From Orbilia blumenaviensis (lineage: Eukaryota > Ascomycota > Orbiliomycetes > Orbiliales > Orbiliaceae): 64,000 nucleotides of DNA. Shown in pieces: positions 24,578 to 37,579 of this stretch. Every line of letters begins with the position of its first letter. The stretch's first letter is position 1. The stretch spans positions 1,612,001 through 1,676,000 of the forward strand of contig JAVHNS010000005.1 in assembly GCA_036872755.1 (NCBI GenBank), read 5' to 3'. The notes under the pieces were generated by a model. That model saw nothing but the letters and a program-made list of their open reading frames with translations, was not told the origin of the DNA and searched no databases. A program made the translations under genes and the position numbers.

Positions 24578-25628
24578 CTACTGCTTCTTTGCCTCCCTTT
24601 CTTGCTTCTTTAAAGACCGTCTTCGAATATCCTCATGCATAGACTTGTTCGCCTTGACAACGGTTGCGCCGCCCACACCAGCAAGATTCTCCAAGGCCCA
24701 GGCCATAACAGCGTGACTCCAGTACGGGAAAACAACCCCGGAAGTATTTCCAACGTAGACACCGATCTTTCCGAGCGTAGCTTTTACGAAAGCCTTTGGA
24801 TTTGGGATAGTCAAACTGGTTCGTCGGACTTTCGACATGGCAGAGGTAACAAGATAACTTTGGACGAGGTCGACGTGGATGCCCTGGGGTTGTAATTCAG
24901 AGGCCAATGCGGCGGACCAGCTGGTGAGGAAGGCCTTGCTTCCGGAGTAAACCGCCAACAGTGGAGTCGGAGTCAGACCAGCGAAGGATCCCATGGTCAG
25001 AATGAGGCCTCGCTTGCGGGCAACCATACCGGGGATCACAGCCTTCGTTACACGAAGGGTAGCAGTGCAATTAATAGTGATGATGTCTTGAACCAAAGCC
25101 TCATCGGTAATCAGGAATTGAGTGGGCATATCGTAACTCTTTCCAACATTATTGACCAAAATCGAGACATCCTTGACACCAACGCGAGTAGCGATCTTCT
25201 TGTAATCCTCATCAAGGTTCTTAGCAAAGTCAATTGGCAGGTACTCGGTTTGGATTTTATATTTCGCTTCGAGATCCTTGCTGATTTCTTCGAGTTTTGA
25301 AGCAGTACGAGAGATTAGAAGGATGTTGAAGCCCTTTGCTGCCAGCTGATAAACGAACTCTTTGCCGATGCCATCCGAGGCACCAGTAACAACAGCCCAG
25401 GATCCCTTCGGTCCGAATTTGCTGAGCTGGAAGGGGATAATGGTCAATCATCGACTTTTTGAGAGCATGGAAAAATTAAGGAGCTCATACCGATTTGCCA
25501 GGTTGTATAAAGATGGCAAAGATGGCGGTTAGCAGCCTAAGTAGGCAGTATAAAATGAAGGCCCCACCGAAATACGCAAGCAAGGTTTTCGCGAGTCGGA
25601 CGTGACTCGCTCCAAATACAATCGCCAT
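24578..25628 (-). CDS. IFA38: Very-long-chain 3-ketoacyl-CoA reductase (ER SDR)
   Basis: Two exons (25628–25491, 25426–24578) join in phase 0 to give 328 residues. It would catalyse the NADPH-dependent reduction of 3-ketoacyl-CoA in fatty-acid elongation at the ER membrane. Exon 1 encodes a hydrophobic membrane segment near residues 15–42 ([22 protein letters not shown]). The SDR cofactor motif TGASDGIG is at 60–67, NNVG at 138–141, and the catalytic Ser near 192 with YSGSK at 206–210. The C terminus is strongly basic and ends AKKQ, a dilysine-like ER-retrieval signal. Without the first exon the protein would lack its membrane anchor; the GTATGA donor and CCAG acceptor fit. A related 17-beta-HSD12-like steroid activity is the main alternative. 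Confidence 0.9.
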
Positions 25629-28359
25629 TTTTTGGTTTAGAGAGCACCTGGACGTGATGACTCTTGCGTATCAAAAAATTGAGCTGAATTGAAAGCCGAA
25701 AAATAAAAATGAGAACCCTGTGGCACAAATGGTGGACAGGAAGAGGGTGGTATCAAAAGGATGATAACGGGATGTGGTGAGGAACTTCGGTTGAGGCCAT
25801 AGGCTATTGGTCCCACCGGGTTTAAAATCTCACCTGTCACAAGCCAAGCGAGCGTTTGATTATGCCCTCTCACTCGGCCTGACTGCCTATGGAAAAGGTG
25901 GCCCCCTTTGGTTAGGATTTCTACGCGTCAGCGGCGACCGTTCTTGGGAATGTTACCGCCCCCAACCAGGCTTTGCGGTTCTTTTGCCCCAGGACTAGTA
26001 GTGTTCAAAGCGTAACGTTCGGTTCGATTTAACGGATGAGACAATTGGCAATGCGAAGGTGAAGGCAAAGCCCTTTAATGGCAATGGGCATACCGTAATG
26101 CAATGGACGTATGTGGACCGCAAGGTTAGCTTTCGGCTGCAGAGTAGTTTTCCCCGAAAGCCCCCGTTCGTTAGTATAAACCGAACTGAAGCACCAAGGT
26201 ACTGGGACAGATCGAGTTCGTATCCACCCCAGCTGAGCTGGGCCTGCGGATTTCCTGGCGTTACAAGAGGGTGTGGAGGGGCTTGGATGAGTGTCTCCAG
26301 CGAGTTAGCGGCAAATATGCCGAGAGAAACGGTGCAACGCAACTCAACTTCCAAGACAGACGTCCATTCCACACTTCGTCTGGACCACAGAAGATGCATA
26401 TAAAAACTCATGCGAGGCCAGTGGGGAAACGTCGGGGAACAGAACCCAGAAAAAAGGTTCGTTCCTTAGACATCAAACGCCGCTGAGGAACTCTGCAGAA
26501 GATGGGATTCGTCTACCGGTTCTATTCGGCCGGTGTGGCTTCTGATTCGTTCCATGGAGGGATCGTGACCCCAATGGACCCGAGAGTCTGGTTCATCCGC
26601 TTGAGACTGTCCCCTTAGCTCAGTCCCGCAAGTCCCAAAAGAGTATCGCACACAAGTGTTTCCGGTTCTTAGAGTCCGAGATAGCATGGCGTGTGATGTG
26701 GATCAAACTTTGTGATTTGTCTCTGTGAGGATGAATTGGAAGCAAGAAATAAGAAAAAAGACTGCACCGAGGAGATGCAAGCAATCCCTCATAAGGACAT
26801 CCCACCTTCTCAGGAGCAACTGGATGAAATCATCATCGAACCTCCTTGGTGCAACCCTGCCCAGAATATTGACACTACCACTCTTTGTGTGCGCTAGATC
26901 CGAGCGGCTGTTTCAAGAAAGGCTAAAGCACACGCCTATTGTCGACCCGTTTTCTGCCTTGAGGCATTCCAGCCTAGCAGACTTTTTTTTTTTTTTTTCC
27001 TCCTCGTATCAAATTTGTTGCATCTTGCATATTGCAGGAAACCCAATTGGAAAACCAGTGGCTAGCTGGAAATTCCGTGCGCAAAGTGACACCTCATTGC
27101 ACATGTGCATACAGATGTACGGGTGGGATGTATATGAGGGGCGATATTCACCCCTCCTCTCAAAGAAGGGGGAAATATGCCCTAATATCTACCCCTCATA
27201 GGCGATAGCGTGCATGTCAGCTTGGGCATCATCCAATGGGCTCTAGCGCTTTCAGTCGGCATTTTCTTACCCGGAAGGTCCAATGGGATGGGATATATCG
27301 GTACGGAAGCCGAACGTTGCTGGCATCTCATACGTTTCAAAAGAAAGGAAAAAAAGCCAGAGCGTTTTGGAAAATCTCTCTCAAGCATGCGTAGAATATA
27401 TGCCTATGCACATTACGTATCCATCTCAGCTAGGATAACCGACACGAGGTGTGGATGGGATTGTCGTAGTTCGTTCACGTTTGAGCTGTAATATCTTTGG
27501 ACTGTAGGACGTTAAAAACGAAACGTGCGCATAGATAAGATCGAGGCCGCAAGAGACCCCCCACGTGGTACTATTACTGGCTCGACGTCATGTTGCACAG
27601 CGAATGCTTGGAATAGCACCACGAGATTGGTATCTTCGAGACACTGGTGTCAATCGAAAGACGCTTAGATGTCTGTGTGAGGTACTTCGCAATGCACCGG
27701 ATGCATTGATTCATGATTGGTCCGAGCCAGCGCCGGGGCTGTCTGGCAAGTCTCTGGTACTTTCTAGCTGTTCTGTAAGTTTCGAAATTCCTCTTTTCCA
27801 AATCCCTTTTCTCCAACGGGTTATGTCCCGTTCCGGGTCGCCGCGTAAAGAGGAGCATGGTTGGTTGTATGCTTGGTAAAAACGAAAGTGTGTCAAGCAT
27901 AAGACGTTGGGCGGTTAATGTGCTAATGCAATGCAGCAACGTTTCTTGCCAGGTCTTATTTCTGCATTCTGGTTTATCACCAAAACAAAAACCATCACAC
28001 TCGCACTCGGCTTCAGATAGGAATTTGCCTCTTGGATCCATTTATGGTGTTTAGGATGAAAATATATTCGATTGTGTCTCCAAGCTCTACAACTGCAATA
28101 CCTTTGGTGCCCTCTATACACACCTTCTTAAAATATACGAAAACCCTTTTGCCGAATATAATTCCCGCTCCCGCTCCCGTCTTTTGTTTATACCCCAGCC
28201 TTTACCAAAACCAAATGCAATGAATCCCAGATACGCCGACAATAATGCTGTTGATGAGAATGGATGCTCGACTCAAAACTCGCTGGATCGTACGCTTCGA
28301 AGAGAAAGAATCATGTGAAGGCTGCTCGCGCGAATCGAACCAAGATGGCATATGCTCCA
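25629..28359. other. Gene-poor region, no supported gene
   Basis: This 2.7-kb stretch includes a T run near 26984–26999. Frames at 26059–26403 (+), 26725–27201 (+) and 27574–28041 (–) are open, but they lack recognisable motifs, good start contexts or splice support. I call none of them. The right end carries the 3' flank of the methyltransferase gene. Confidence 0.55.
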
Positions 28360-29860
28360 TCAAGCAGATGCAGATGGCTTCCTCCCAATCACAACATACC
28401 TACATCGAAGATGTTAATGTCAGCCTCCAGGTAATAAGCTTCACAGCCAAGCATTTTCTGCCACAGGCAAAGGTACGCTCCAAAATCACCAGTTGTCATT
28501 TTATGATGATATGACTATTACTTTCGAACCGTAAACTTACAACGGAAAATATGGGCGTAGATTCAGGTCGTCGATCTCACTACGGGCTCTCGCAATCAGG
28601 ACGTAGAATTGTTCCAATGACATCTCGAGTCGTTCCGTAAAAGGCCACAGCGCCATGGCGTTGATCATATCTTTCGCATTAGAGCAGTTGAGATTGCCGA
28701 TTTCACGATCTCTTTCATCTAAACATCAACAATATTAGTCAGACTAAATATTCAACATCGATAGCTTGCTGTCACTTACCCCGAGACCATCCATTCAACG
28801 GAAGCGGCATCATCCGACTCTGTACATCTACGAACCCTGCAGCTTCCATCATGGACTGCAGTCTTGTTGGAGCCCGAAGGTCTTTCTTGTCTTCGTATAC
28901 TTCAAGGAAAGTTTTGCTCCATCTTCGAAGGCCGTGTTCCTCCGTCAAGGTCCCGTTGTCGGATTGAACATTGAAATAGATCTCAACCATCTGCAACCAA
29001 CCATCTGCTTTCAAGACTCTGAGTTTGGATCACCTGAAGTGAGTGTTTTATTCTTCGGAATGCTGCTGGTTGTATTGTATTGATGATTACTAACTTGAAG
29101 CAGTCTTTCATGTAACCCGTCCAACGATTTTTGCTGATGCCTGGAGCTACCAGCCTTGAGTGGACAAAGTCGAATTCCTCAGGCTTAAAATTGAATGGTT
29201 CGTTTAAATCATCGACCTCAAATGCGGTTGTCAGTTTGGTTCGAGGTTGAAGGTCGTGCCCAATTGTATCCCTATGGTTACGGAGCTACTCTGTGGCTTA
29301 CCTGGCACCAAAGATTGCCCGGGGTCTCGTCGGGTTTGAGATGAGGCGAAATGTCGACAGCGATGATCTGCCTCGAGGTCAGTGTTCAATCGTCAAGGAT
29401 ATGGAAGTTACTTTTAAGCTCAAACCTCTGCGTCTGGATACTTTTCCGCTGCTTCGATTGCCCAGGCACCAGAACCATAACCACAGTCCAGGATTTTCTT
29501 AGGTTCCTCCACAGGAGGAAAAATGAGTCTTCTGTCGAATATCTTCCTAAAGACCTGGTGCTGCCGGTTAAGGCGGTCTTGTTCGTCCTTTGGAAGTGTC
29601 AGTCGACCTGAGAGCTATCTAGCTACGTTTTGGCTGTAGGGCAAGCTTATGACGGGGATACCAGCCCCCCACACGATTGCTAGGTTCTCACACCTGTCCT
29701 GGGGTTAAATACGACCTACCTCGTCGACCGGAACTGGATATATGATTCTTTCGATGGAATAATCCTGGAACTCTCGGCCATGATGGCGTACGGTCCGCCA
29801 GTACGCACTGTCTAAAGAACAGGTTTCTGACAACGAGGAGGAGGAGCCGCTTGTTGACAT
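28360..29860 (-). CDS. LaeA-like SAM-dependent methyltransferase
   Basis: I join seven exons (29860–29720, 29587–29426, 29367–29302, 29216–29095, 29018–28780, 28718–28541, 28399–28360), total 948 bases, giving 315 residues in frame. The fold is a class I methyltransferase. The glycine-rich SAM loop reads DCGYGSGAW at 81–89, and the acidic residue after strand 2 is in IIAVDIS near 102–108. The blocks VDDLNEPF near 124–131, FDFVHSRLVAPGI, VLKADGWLQMVEIYFNVQSDNG and the C-terminal YVVIGRKP are characteristic of the large fungal LaeA-like group. LaeA itself is a velvet-complex regulator; most paralogues like this one have unknown substrates. The acceptor of exon 4 was chosen because it restores the conserved Q-VDDLN junction; an alternative acceptor about 35 bases upstream cannot be excluded. 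No synthase gene is adjacent. Confidence 0.82.
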
Positions 29861-32800
29861 CCTGGCTAAAGTTGGAATACTCTTAAGCTGAAGACTTTGT
29901 TACCGTATAAAGTGTTCTCGAAAGTCAGTGTGGTCTTGTGCTGGTTCTTGGAATCGAGATCGAGTGAGATTTGAGACGAAAGGACCAGAAAGTCGTGAGT
30001 CAAGGTCGCAGAAATATATTTCTAACTACCAATCGAAGGATATCTATATTGTGCTGTGCCGGTCTGCTGCTATTCGGGACTGCCAATCAGAGTTCTGAAG
30101 GGAATAGGCATAGGACAAGTGGACCACCCCTAGTTCCTCGAAAATTTAAGAGGAGACCTAGTTAAGGGTACCGAGAGACCACCACGTCAGGCTTCGAAAT
30201 TGCAAAATAAAAAAATCCGGGAGGATATCAGGTGCGTTGGACAAGGGGCCCTTATACACTACTGCGACTCGACGATCTCCTTCTGTGAGTTTCTTTCTTT
30301 TTTTAAAAAAAGCCAGGCTAGTTAGGTATCTTCGGTGAGCTTCGGGGTCGAGGCAAACAGAGAAGTATTGGAGTCGACGGACTGGCCTTGCTAGTCCTGC
30401 AGTCCCGAATAGTACAAGCTCTGACGGACCGCATTTTTCAGTCGCATGGCACTTGCAATCTTGCAGCACGAATTTCGGATGAATGCACACTAACATCACT
30501 GAATCGTACCTTTAGGTCACCGGAACGTTCAAGCCACGAGCAGGTTCCCTATACCATGGTCTCGGGTTAACCATATTTTTCGTTGCGAACCATCAGGAAT
30601 TTCGTTTAAATCATGGTGGCACAAATGCACTAACTGAAAATATGCAGAATCACAAAATAATAGGGGCCGTTCGTTCTGGAAAGGTTTGGGGAGGGGGTGT
30701 CACAGGAAAGCAACGGCTCGCGATTGTCGGCCATATCTGTGTTCGGCTGGTGAGCAGGTGTGGTAGTGAAACTTAGCGCCTTGACGTTGATGTTAGCCCT
30801 GCTTCCAGTACAGCGGGAAGGTGTGGCACATGGCCGGAGCACTCTGACCCGAGAACTTGGTAGAATCACTTCTGTCTCCTCAAGACGTCCCAGCAGTCTG
30901 TTTAGGTTCTACAACGTGAGAACCTCCATTAAAATTTGTGCTGTGGGCATTTGATACGCGGCCCGAGCATTCCTTTGCTCATGCTCTAGACCTTAGCCTT
31001 GCCCCAGACACGCACAGTGCCTACCTATTTGCATCTGGCCATTTGCGAGAATTGGAAGATCTGACCATAAACTAAAACCCCACAAAGTCACAGCCCGTAA
31101 AATGCACCAAGGCATCCAACCTTGATATGATCCAAGACGAACTGCAATTTGGATGGTTATCCCCTGTGGGCCTGCATCTAACCCCAAGGTGAGTGCATAA
31201 AAACCCTGAAATGAAATTATATGGGGCATCAATTTCTCAGCCATCTCGTGTAAGAGTGTGCTGCACAGAAAGTTCCTCGGGGTTCCCTGTTGGTGGAAAG
31301 CTCACCCGATGGCCCAAAGTATACATCATCACTTCGCCGTGGGACTTCAATAGACACCAAGCACGCTACCAGACTGCTGGTACGCCTCCGGATTAGTATT
31401 GTAACTATATTAAATAGCAGATATATCCCAACCTCAACAACATGGGCCGGGGCTCAATTTGCCAATGCATGGCGTCGAGCCAAATCAAACAAAGGCTCCA
31501 CAAGCTATCCTAAACCTTTTCAAACTTGCTTACCTCTCACGGTATCTCGTGGAAGGGAGAGCTCTACGACCTCCGCGAGGAATAGCAGACTTGATTCCCA
31601 GCCGTTCCGTCTATCACTTTTGAATTGAACTGTATTGGCCGATGGTTACATCGTTAGTGTGTTTCACTTACAAGTTGGGTACTAACTAGTGGGAGTGGAC
31701 GCCTAGGTGCAACAAAATTGCTAGATGCTCGGACCACAACTATCCCCATATCATTCTCGCTGCGATCCTCATGGTAGTTGCATATCCGTAGCGTGAGCAC
31801 TCTCTAATTCTTTCGTCCAAGACTCTTGTCAAGATCCCTATCACACGATACGAAGCGGGCCGGATAGCGGAGAGCCCGGCCAGTTATCAAACTCTGGATG
31901 GTCTCAAATCATCAAACCCCTTCCCGTGGAATGCAAACAAGATGCATAGATGTCGACCAGAAACATTCCCAATAGGAAGAGGTCTCGAGGTTGTCGAAAC
32001 TTTGCGTCACCAAACTTACCGAGCCATTAGGCTCACCTCCCCTTGATACTCTTGCCTGTTTTTGAAACTTTCGAATCGAGGCGGGCATGGTACAGGGTCC
32101 GGGTGGATATAATTTCAATAAGGATATCCCAGATACCCGTCACTTTTTCCATTGACGAAATCCTTCACCATCAATACCCGGTGTGAGGGCTTCTTTGTCA
32201 ACGTGAGCCCCATGCAACCCACTCTCCCCACCCTGACCGCATTCCTGGAATTGATTCGACCCAAACCCCACCCTTATGCAGGATGTCGACATTCTAATTG
32301 GCGACGGGGTTCGCAGCCCTTGGTCTGCCTTTAGGATTAATTGTTACTTACATCGTACATACTGTACGTAAGTATGCGCATTCGCTGCATGCCCCCTTTG
32401 CCCAATAACCTGGTCATTCTTGGTCCAATGATCGAAGATTTTCGAAAAATAAATCCTGACGTTAAGAATCTCGTACGCCATCCACCAAACAGGACGCCTC
32501 TTTTTTCCACCAAGGCAAGGCCAATCGCAAGGTTTGGTCACGTCCGGTTTGTATTCCTGTGTCATATGCTGCAAGCCGGCGCCACGGCGTTGTTTCTCTC
32601 GCCATGACATATATTTCTTCGCTTCCCCCTTGCAACGCGGGACAAAACGCTCGCCGCGGACTGCCGTTCCACTGGAACCAGTGTGATTGTCCTCCCCCTG
32701 CTGCTGCAGCTCCTCGTTACCAGTGCCGGAAACCCCGGTGCATCGAATGTTTCCCCGAACATTCTTTTTGTCTTTCGATTTTTTGAGCGGCTAACGCATG

Positions 32801-33143
32801 ATCCCAACAGCACAACTCGGAGCATTCGTATTACTAATTTGGCTGGAAAATCCTTGCCTCACAAATAACAGGCGTCAATTAAGGACAGCTCCCAAGTGCA
32901 CGGACACGATTCTCGGCCCTCATGATCATGGAAGTGCATGCGAAGGTCTTCACGTTTTAGGTGAATGCCGAGATACGCATTAACCCGAACAGGCATTGAA
33001 ATTCACCTTGTTTCTCTCGTTGGGAAGAGTGGCGGGTTGTCGCGGTTTCAAGGCATGATCGTGAGGTCTGTGAGATATGTGTATAAATATAGATGATTCA
33101 GATAAAAACCCTTGAAATTTGGGTCATGACTACGATTTCCCGC
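29861..33143. other. Long gene-poor region
   Basis: A stretch of 3.3 kb with no gene I can support. Several frames of 60–113 codons exist on both strands (for example 30158–30499 minus, 31290–31628 plus) and overlap one another without motifs. The left end is the promoter of the methyltransferase gene. Confidence 0.55.
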
Positions 33144-34637
33144 CTAGATTAACCTCCCAAATCGATTATAGCCCCCGTATCCACCCTTTTCGCGATACTT
33201 CATACTTCCACGGCCCTTGAATTTAACTTCTGATTGACCAGAATCAGCTTGATATCGGTCATCCCGCCGAGGGGGTGAGTGCCGTTGGTACGGCGGTGGC
33301 TGCCGCCGGTTTGCTTCTCTCTCGTCTTCCTCTTGCTGAATCCGGCGTTCTTCCTCTGAATCAAAATCATCCTCATCATCGTAATCTCTTCCACGCCAAT
33401 GACGATCACGAGACCGTGACCGAGAACGGGAATACGACCGACGAGACGACTTGTGGTGATGTCTGGAGGACCTCGAATCTCTCTGTTCTGTCGGAGATAA
33501 GGGCTTTTCGGGAGACTTTGAGCGAGATGTGGGCCTAATATCCTGATTTGCGGAAGGTGAGACAGCCGATTCCTCAACAGAGGCGTCTCCGTGCCTCCGC
33601 GGTGAACGCGAGCGATTCGCCCGGTCCCGGTATCTTCTACTGGACCGTCTAGAGTCTCTATCTCTGGCCTGCCGCCTATGACGATCCGTTTTCAGCCTGG
33701 GACTTCGGGTCCTGCTTCTATGCCTATCCTGAGCTCTGTTACCGCTCCTGTCTTCGCTTCGGCTCCTACTTCTACTTCTACTACGACTTCGGCTTCGGCT
33801 TCGTGGTCGTTTCCTATCCTGGAGAGCTTGTGTGTCTCTCGCCTTTGTCGGAACCGCTTTGACTGGCGCCCTCCGGAACTCGAGTTCTCCGCAATTCGAA
33901 ATGACCACATCCACTACCGGCTTGTCGGAAGAATCCACCCTGACCTTTTCCATCTCCTTAACAAATTGCAAGCCACTGACTACATGTCCGAATACCGTAT
34001 GCTTGCCGTTGAGATGATCACATGGGGCACACTGAAGAAACCGTTAATAAGGATGCTCCCGAGGTATATGCGTTTCGAGATATATAATAATATGGGATCG
34101 TGGATTTCATACCGTAATAAAGAACCTAGGTAGTTGAAATTCAGAATGTCAGCAAACCACCTGATTTGTAAACTTTTCATAATAATTGGTGGTTCCACTC
34201 ACTGTGAACTATTAGTATCCTCACCCCTATTGGCCATACAGACCAATCCCTCTTTGTCTATGTCACACCACCCAAGGTTTTCATCCTCAAAGGTATCGCC
34301 ATATATTGATATGCCTCCCTTTCCGTCTCCTCGAGTGATGTCACCACCTTGGAGCATAAATTCTTCGATTACCCGGTGAAAGATTGATGATTTATAGTGG
34401 AGGGATGGCGAAGTGGAGGCCGTGCACAAGGACCGAAAACTATAATTTTAGAAGCTATGTCAATATGAGTACCTTGTCATCTTTTACGTGAACGATCTTG
34501 GGGGGGAAAGGGAAAGGAACGAACTTTTCGCATGTTCTTGGTGTCTTGTCCGTGAAGAGCTCGATGACGACGCGACCTACGGGATCGGTGCCATGTTGAA
34601 GGTCCAGGAAGCAACGGGGACGAACAGGAGCGACCAT
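33144..34637 (-). CDS. RS-rich nuclear cyclophilin (peptidyl-prolyl cis-trans isomerase)
   Basis: Four exons (34637–34525, 34439–34203, 34125–34113, 34031–33144) total 1251 bases, giving 416 residues. The N-terminal ~175 residues are a cyclophilin domain: [80 protein letters not shown]. These include the catalytic Arg of FHRV, the FMLQGGD segment and the QFFIT block. The rest is a long Arg/Ser domain with RSRSRSRS runs, typical of splicing-associated cyclophilins of the PPIG/CypRS type. It probably acts on spliceosomal or pol II-associated proteins in the nucleus. Exon 3 is only 13 bases and supplies the QFFIT codons. An in-frame ATG at 34760 would add 41 residues; I prefer 34637, where family similarity begins. 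Confidence 0.9.
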
Positions 34638-35258
34638 CCTGGTGACCGAGGCTGGATGCGACTTCGATGGTAAGATGACTGTTCGGCGACTATATGTGGA
34701 GGAAACCGATGGAGATATTGATGTTTGGAGTTGAGTCGCGATTGGATTAGAAGCGAGCAAATGATATATTGCATGCCTAGGCAGCGACTCGACGCTTTCG
34801 TTATATAGTAAGCAAAGAACTTAAGAAAAATATTGAAAACAAATAAAAATTAAAGCTTTGACCAATAGATGATCGTTCCGAGTTTCAGATTAACAGCTTG
34901 TCAGAGGTAGCATTTGTCCCGAAGCGTGCTCAAATCTTGAAGCCAAGATATGTATTGATACCGCGGACACCGCGCTCAAGCGATAAACCCGAGGTGTAGT
35001 GAAGGTTCTCAGCGATGTGTTGTCGATGTGTTGCGCCTGAGGTCCAACCAATGAGCGCAAGCTGCGGAGATCTCTAACCAGATTTGGACTAGCTTCTGTC
35101 GCTCAATGAAAAAAATGGTTTTTCGCTTTCCACCAACTTTTTTTTGATAGGCGACTTTTCTCAGTCCTCCTCGACGATTTCTCCACCATCACCACATCGA
35201 GGCAGCTCTCCACCGACAGGCTTTTACTTTAACAACAGCTTATTACATAGCCGCCACG
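34638..35258. promoter_or_regulatory. Divergent promoter, cyclophilin / NOG1
   Basis: A 621-bp interval separates the start of the minus-strand cyclophilin gene and the plus-strand NOG1 gene, both housekeeping nuclear functions. It contains T tracts near 35130–35145 and a CT-rich leader just before NOG1. No other gene is seen. Confidence 0.6.
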
Positions 35259-37579
35259 ATGGTTCAAACTGTAAGTTACCTAAAAATCTGATGTCTTGGT
35301 TAAACCTGAATATTTGCCAAGATACTTTCCAAACTGAGGCCAGAGAGCTAATTGGTGCATCGGCAGACCTGGAAAGCTATCGCCCCGGTGCCCACATCGC
35401 AGGAGTTCCTCGATATTGTTCTGTCAAGGACTACTAGGAAGACTCCTACCGTCATTCGATCTGGCTTCAAGATTAGCAGAATCAGAGGTACCTAAAACCT
35501 CATGAATCGTACCATGAATTACTTTAAACAGCCCACTAACGACTCAAATGCAGCCTTCTACCTTAGAAAAGTCAAATTTACCCAAGATACTTTTACTGAG
35601 AAGCTTCAAGCGATCCTTGATGGATTTCCAAAGCTCCAGGATATCCATCCTTTCCGTATGTTTCCTCTTCTTACATTGTAGAAGACGAAAGTGATCTTCT
35701 TACCACCATATCTTCGCATAGACAAGGACCTTATGAACACACTCTACGATGCCGACCACTTCCGAATCGCCCTCGGTCAGCTCTCTACGGCTAAGCATCT
35801 CATTGAACAAGTCTGCCGTGACTATGTTCGCCTCATCAAATACGCTCAATCTCTCTTCCAATGCAAGCAGCTGAAGCGTGCCGCATTGGGTCGTATGGCC
35901 ACCATTACCCGTCGCCTAAAGGACCCACTTCTCTATCTGGAACAGGTCCGACAGCATCTTGGTCGTCTTCCAGGTATCGACCCTAACACTCGAACCCTCC
36001 TCATCTGTGGTTATCCCAATGTTGGAAAGAGCAGCTTCCTTCGAAGCATTACCAGAGCGGATGTGGATGTTCAGCCATACGCTTTCACAACAAAGAGCTT
36101 GTTCGTCGGTCATTTCGACTATAAATACCTTCGATTCCAGGCTATCGATACTCCTGGTATTCTTGACCACCCGCTCGAGGAAATGAATACCATTGAAATG
36201 CAATCCATCACCGCGATTGCCCATTTGAAATCTGTGATCCTCTACTTCATGGATCTTTCCGAGCAGTGCGGTTACTCTGTCGCCGCTCAAGTTCAACTCT
36301 TCCACTCGATAAAACCTCTGTTTGCGAACAAAATCGTCTTTGTTGTCGTCAACAAGATTGATGTCGTTAAGCCAGAAGACTTGGACGAGGAATCGCAGAA
36401 GCTGATACAGACAATGCTTCAGAGTGGAGAAGTTGAGATGCTACAATTGAGCTGCCATACTGAGGAAGGTATTTCGGAAGTGAAGAACAAGGCTTGTGAG
36501 CGACTGCTTGCTGCGAGAGTGGAGCAGAAGTTGAAGACGAACCGGGCGACTGACATTCTCAACCGAATACACGTCGCAAGGCCGATTGGTGGTGTTACAC
36601 GAGAGGCATTTATCCCAGATGCCGTCAAAGAGAGGACGAAGTATGATGCCAATGATCCGAATAGAAGGAAACTGGAGAGGGATATTGAGGCTGAGGAAGG
36701 TGGCGCCGGTGTTTATAACATCAATTTGAAGAGTGCGTGGTCCATACTATAAAAAAAACCGGCTGAAGTGTTGAGGCTAACATCTATTTTTACAGAGAAC
36801 TACATGCTTGAAAATGACGAATGGAAATTCGATAAGATTCCTGAAATCTTCGATGGAAAGAATGTTTACGACTTTATCGACCCTGATATCGAATCTAAGC
36901 TTGCAGCGTTGGAAGCTGAAGAAGAACGACTTGAGGCCGAAGGATTCTACGATGAGGAAGAGAGCATCGAAGACGATGAAGAGGCAGATATCCGAGTGAA
37001 GGCGGACTTCATCAGAGAACAGAAGCAGTTGATCCGAAATGCGGCGAGAAGCAAGAAGGCACTGAAGAACCGAGCTGTCATCCCCCGCCAAAAGATGCCA
37101 AAGAACATCAGCGAGATGAAGAACAGCCTTGAAAAGATTGGTCTAGATGCCAGTACCGTTATTGATAGGGCAAGGAGTAAGAGCCGTGGACGTTCTGCGG
37201 CCGGTAGAAGCAGAGCCACCTCTGAAATAGGCGGTGATGTCGAGATGAGAGATATTAGCATGCATGATATCAGTCAGATGTCATTGAAAGAGCGGGCAAA
37301 GAGCAGGGCCAGAAGCCAGAGCAATAGACGTGAAGACGGTGTTACAAATGAAGTTGCCAGGACAAAGGCTGAAAAGATCGCCAAGTTGAACCAGAAGAAG
37401 ATGAACAGAATGGCCAGACAGGGTGAGGCTGATAGACATGTTTCTGCGGCTTTGCCAAAACACTTGGTAAGTTTTTCGTTCCAACAAATATCTCAACATC
37501 CATTGAAAAGTAAATCGCTAACTGATTGGAACTATAGTTTTCGGGCAAGAGGACAATTGGAAAGACCAACAGGCGTTAA
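35259..37579 (+). CDS. NOG1: Nucleolar GTP-binding protein 1 (Nog1)
   Basis: Six exons (35259–35270, 35367–35487, 35554–35655, 35722–36732, 36796–37466, 37538–37579) total 1959 bases, giving 652 residues, the normal Nog1 length. It is a GTPase bound to late pre-60S ribosomal particles. The N-terminal domain ([39 protein letters not shown]) precedes the GTPase core: G1 GYPNVGKSS at 175–183, G3 DTPG at about 221–224, G4 NKID at about 289–292. The basic C-terminal region ends [12 protein letters not shown], matching the family. The first exon holds only four codons (MVQT) and the last only fourteen. RRP8 elsewhere in the window acts in the same pathway. Confidence 0.95.

Noticed and set aside
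27574..28041. 155-codon minus-strand frame
   Set aside because: No recognisable domain, poor start context, and it shares its DNA with several other open frames; treated as chance.
28360..29860. Secondary-metabolite gene cluster around the LaeA-like methyltransferase
   Set aside because: No synthase, P450 or transporter gene is adjacent; one methyltransferase does not make a cluster.
30158..30499. 113-codon minus-strand frame
   Set aside because: No motif, no supporting splice sites, in a gene-poor region.
33678..34133. 151-codon plus-strand Ser/Thr-rich frame
   Set aside because: Antisense reading of the RS-repeat exon of the cyclophilin.
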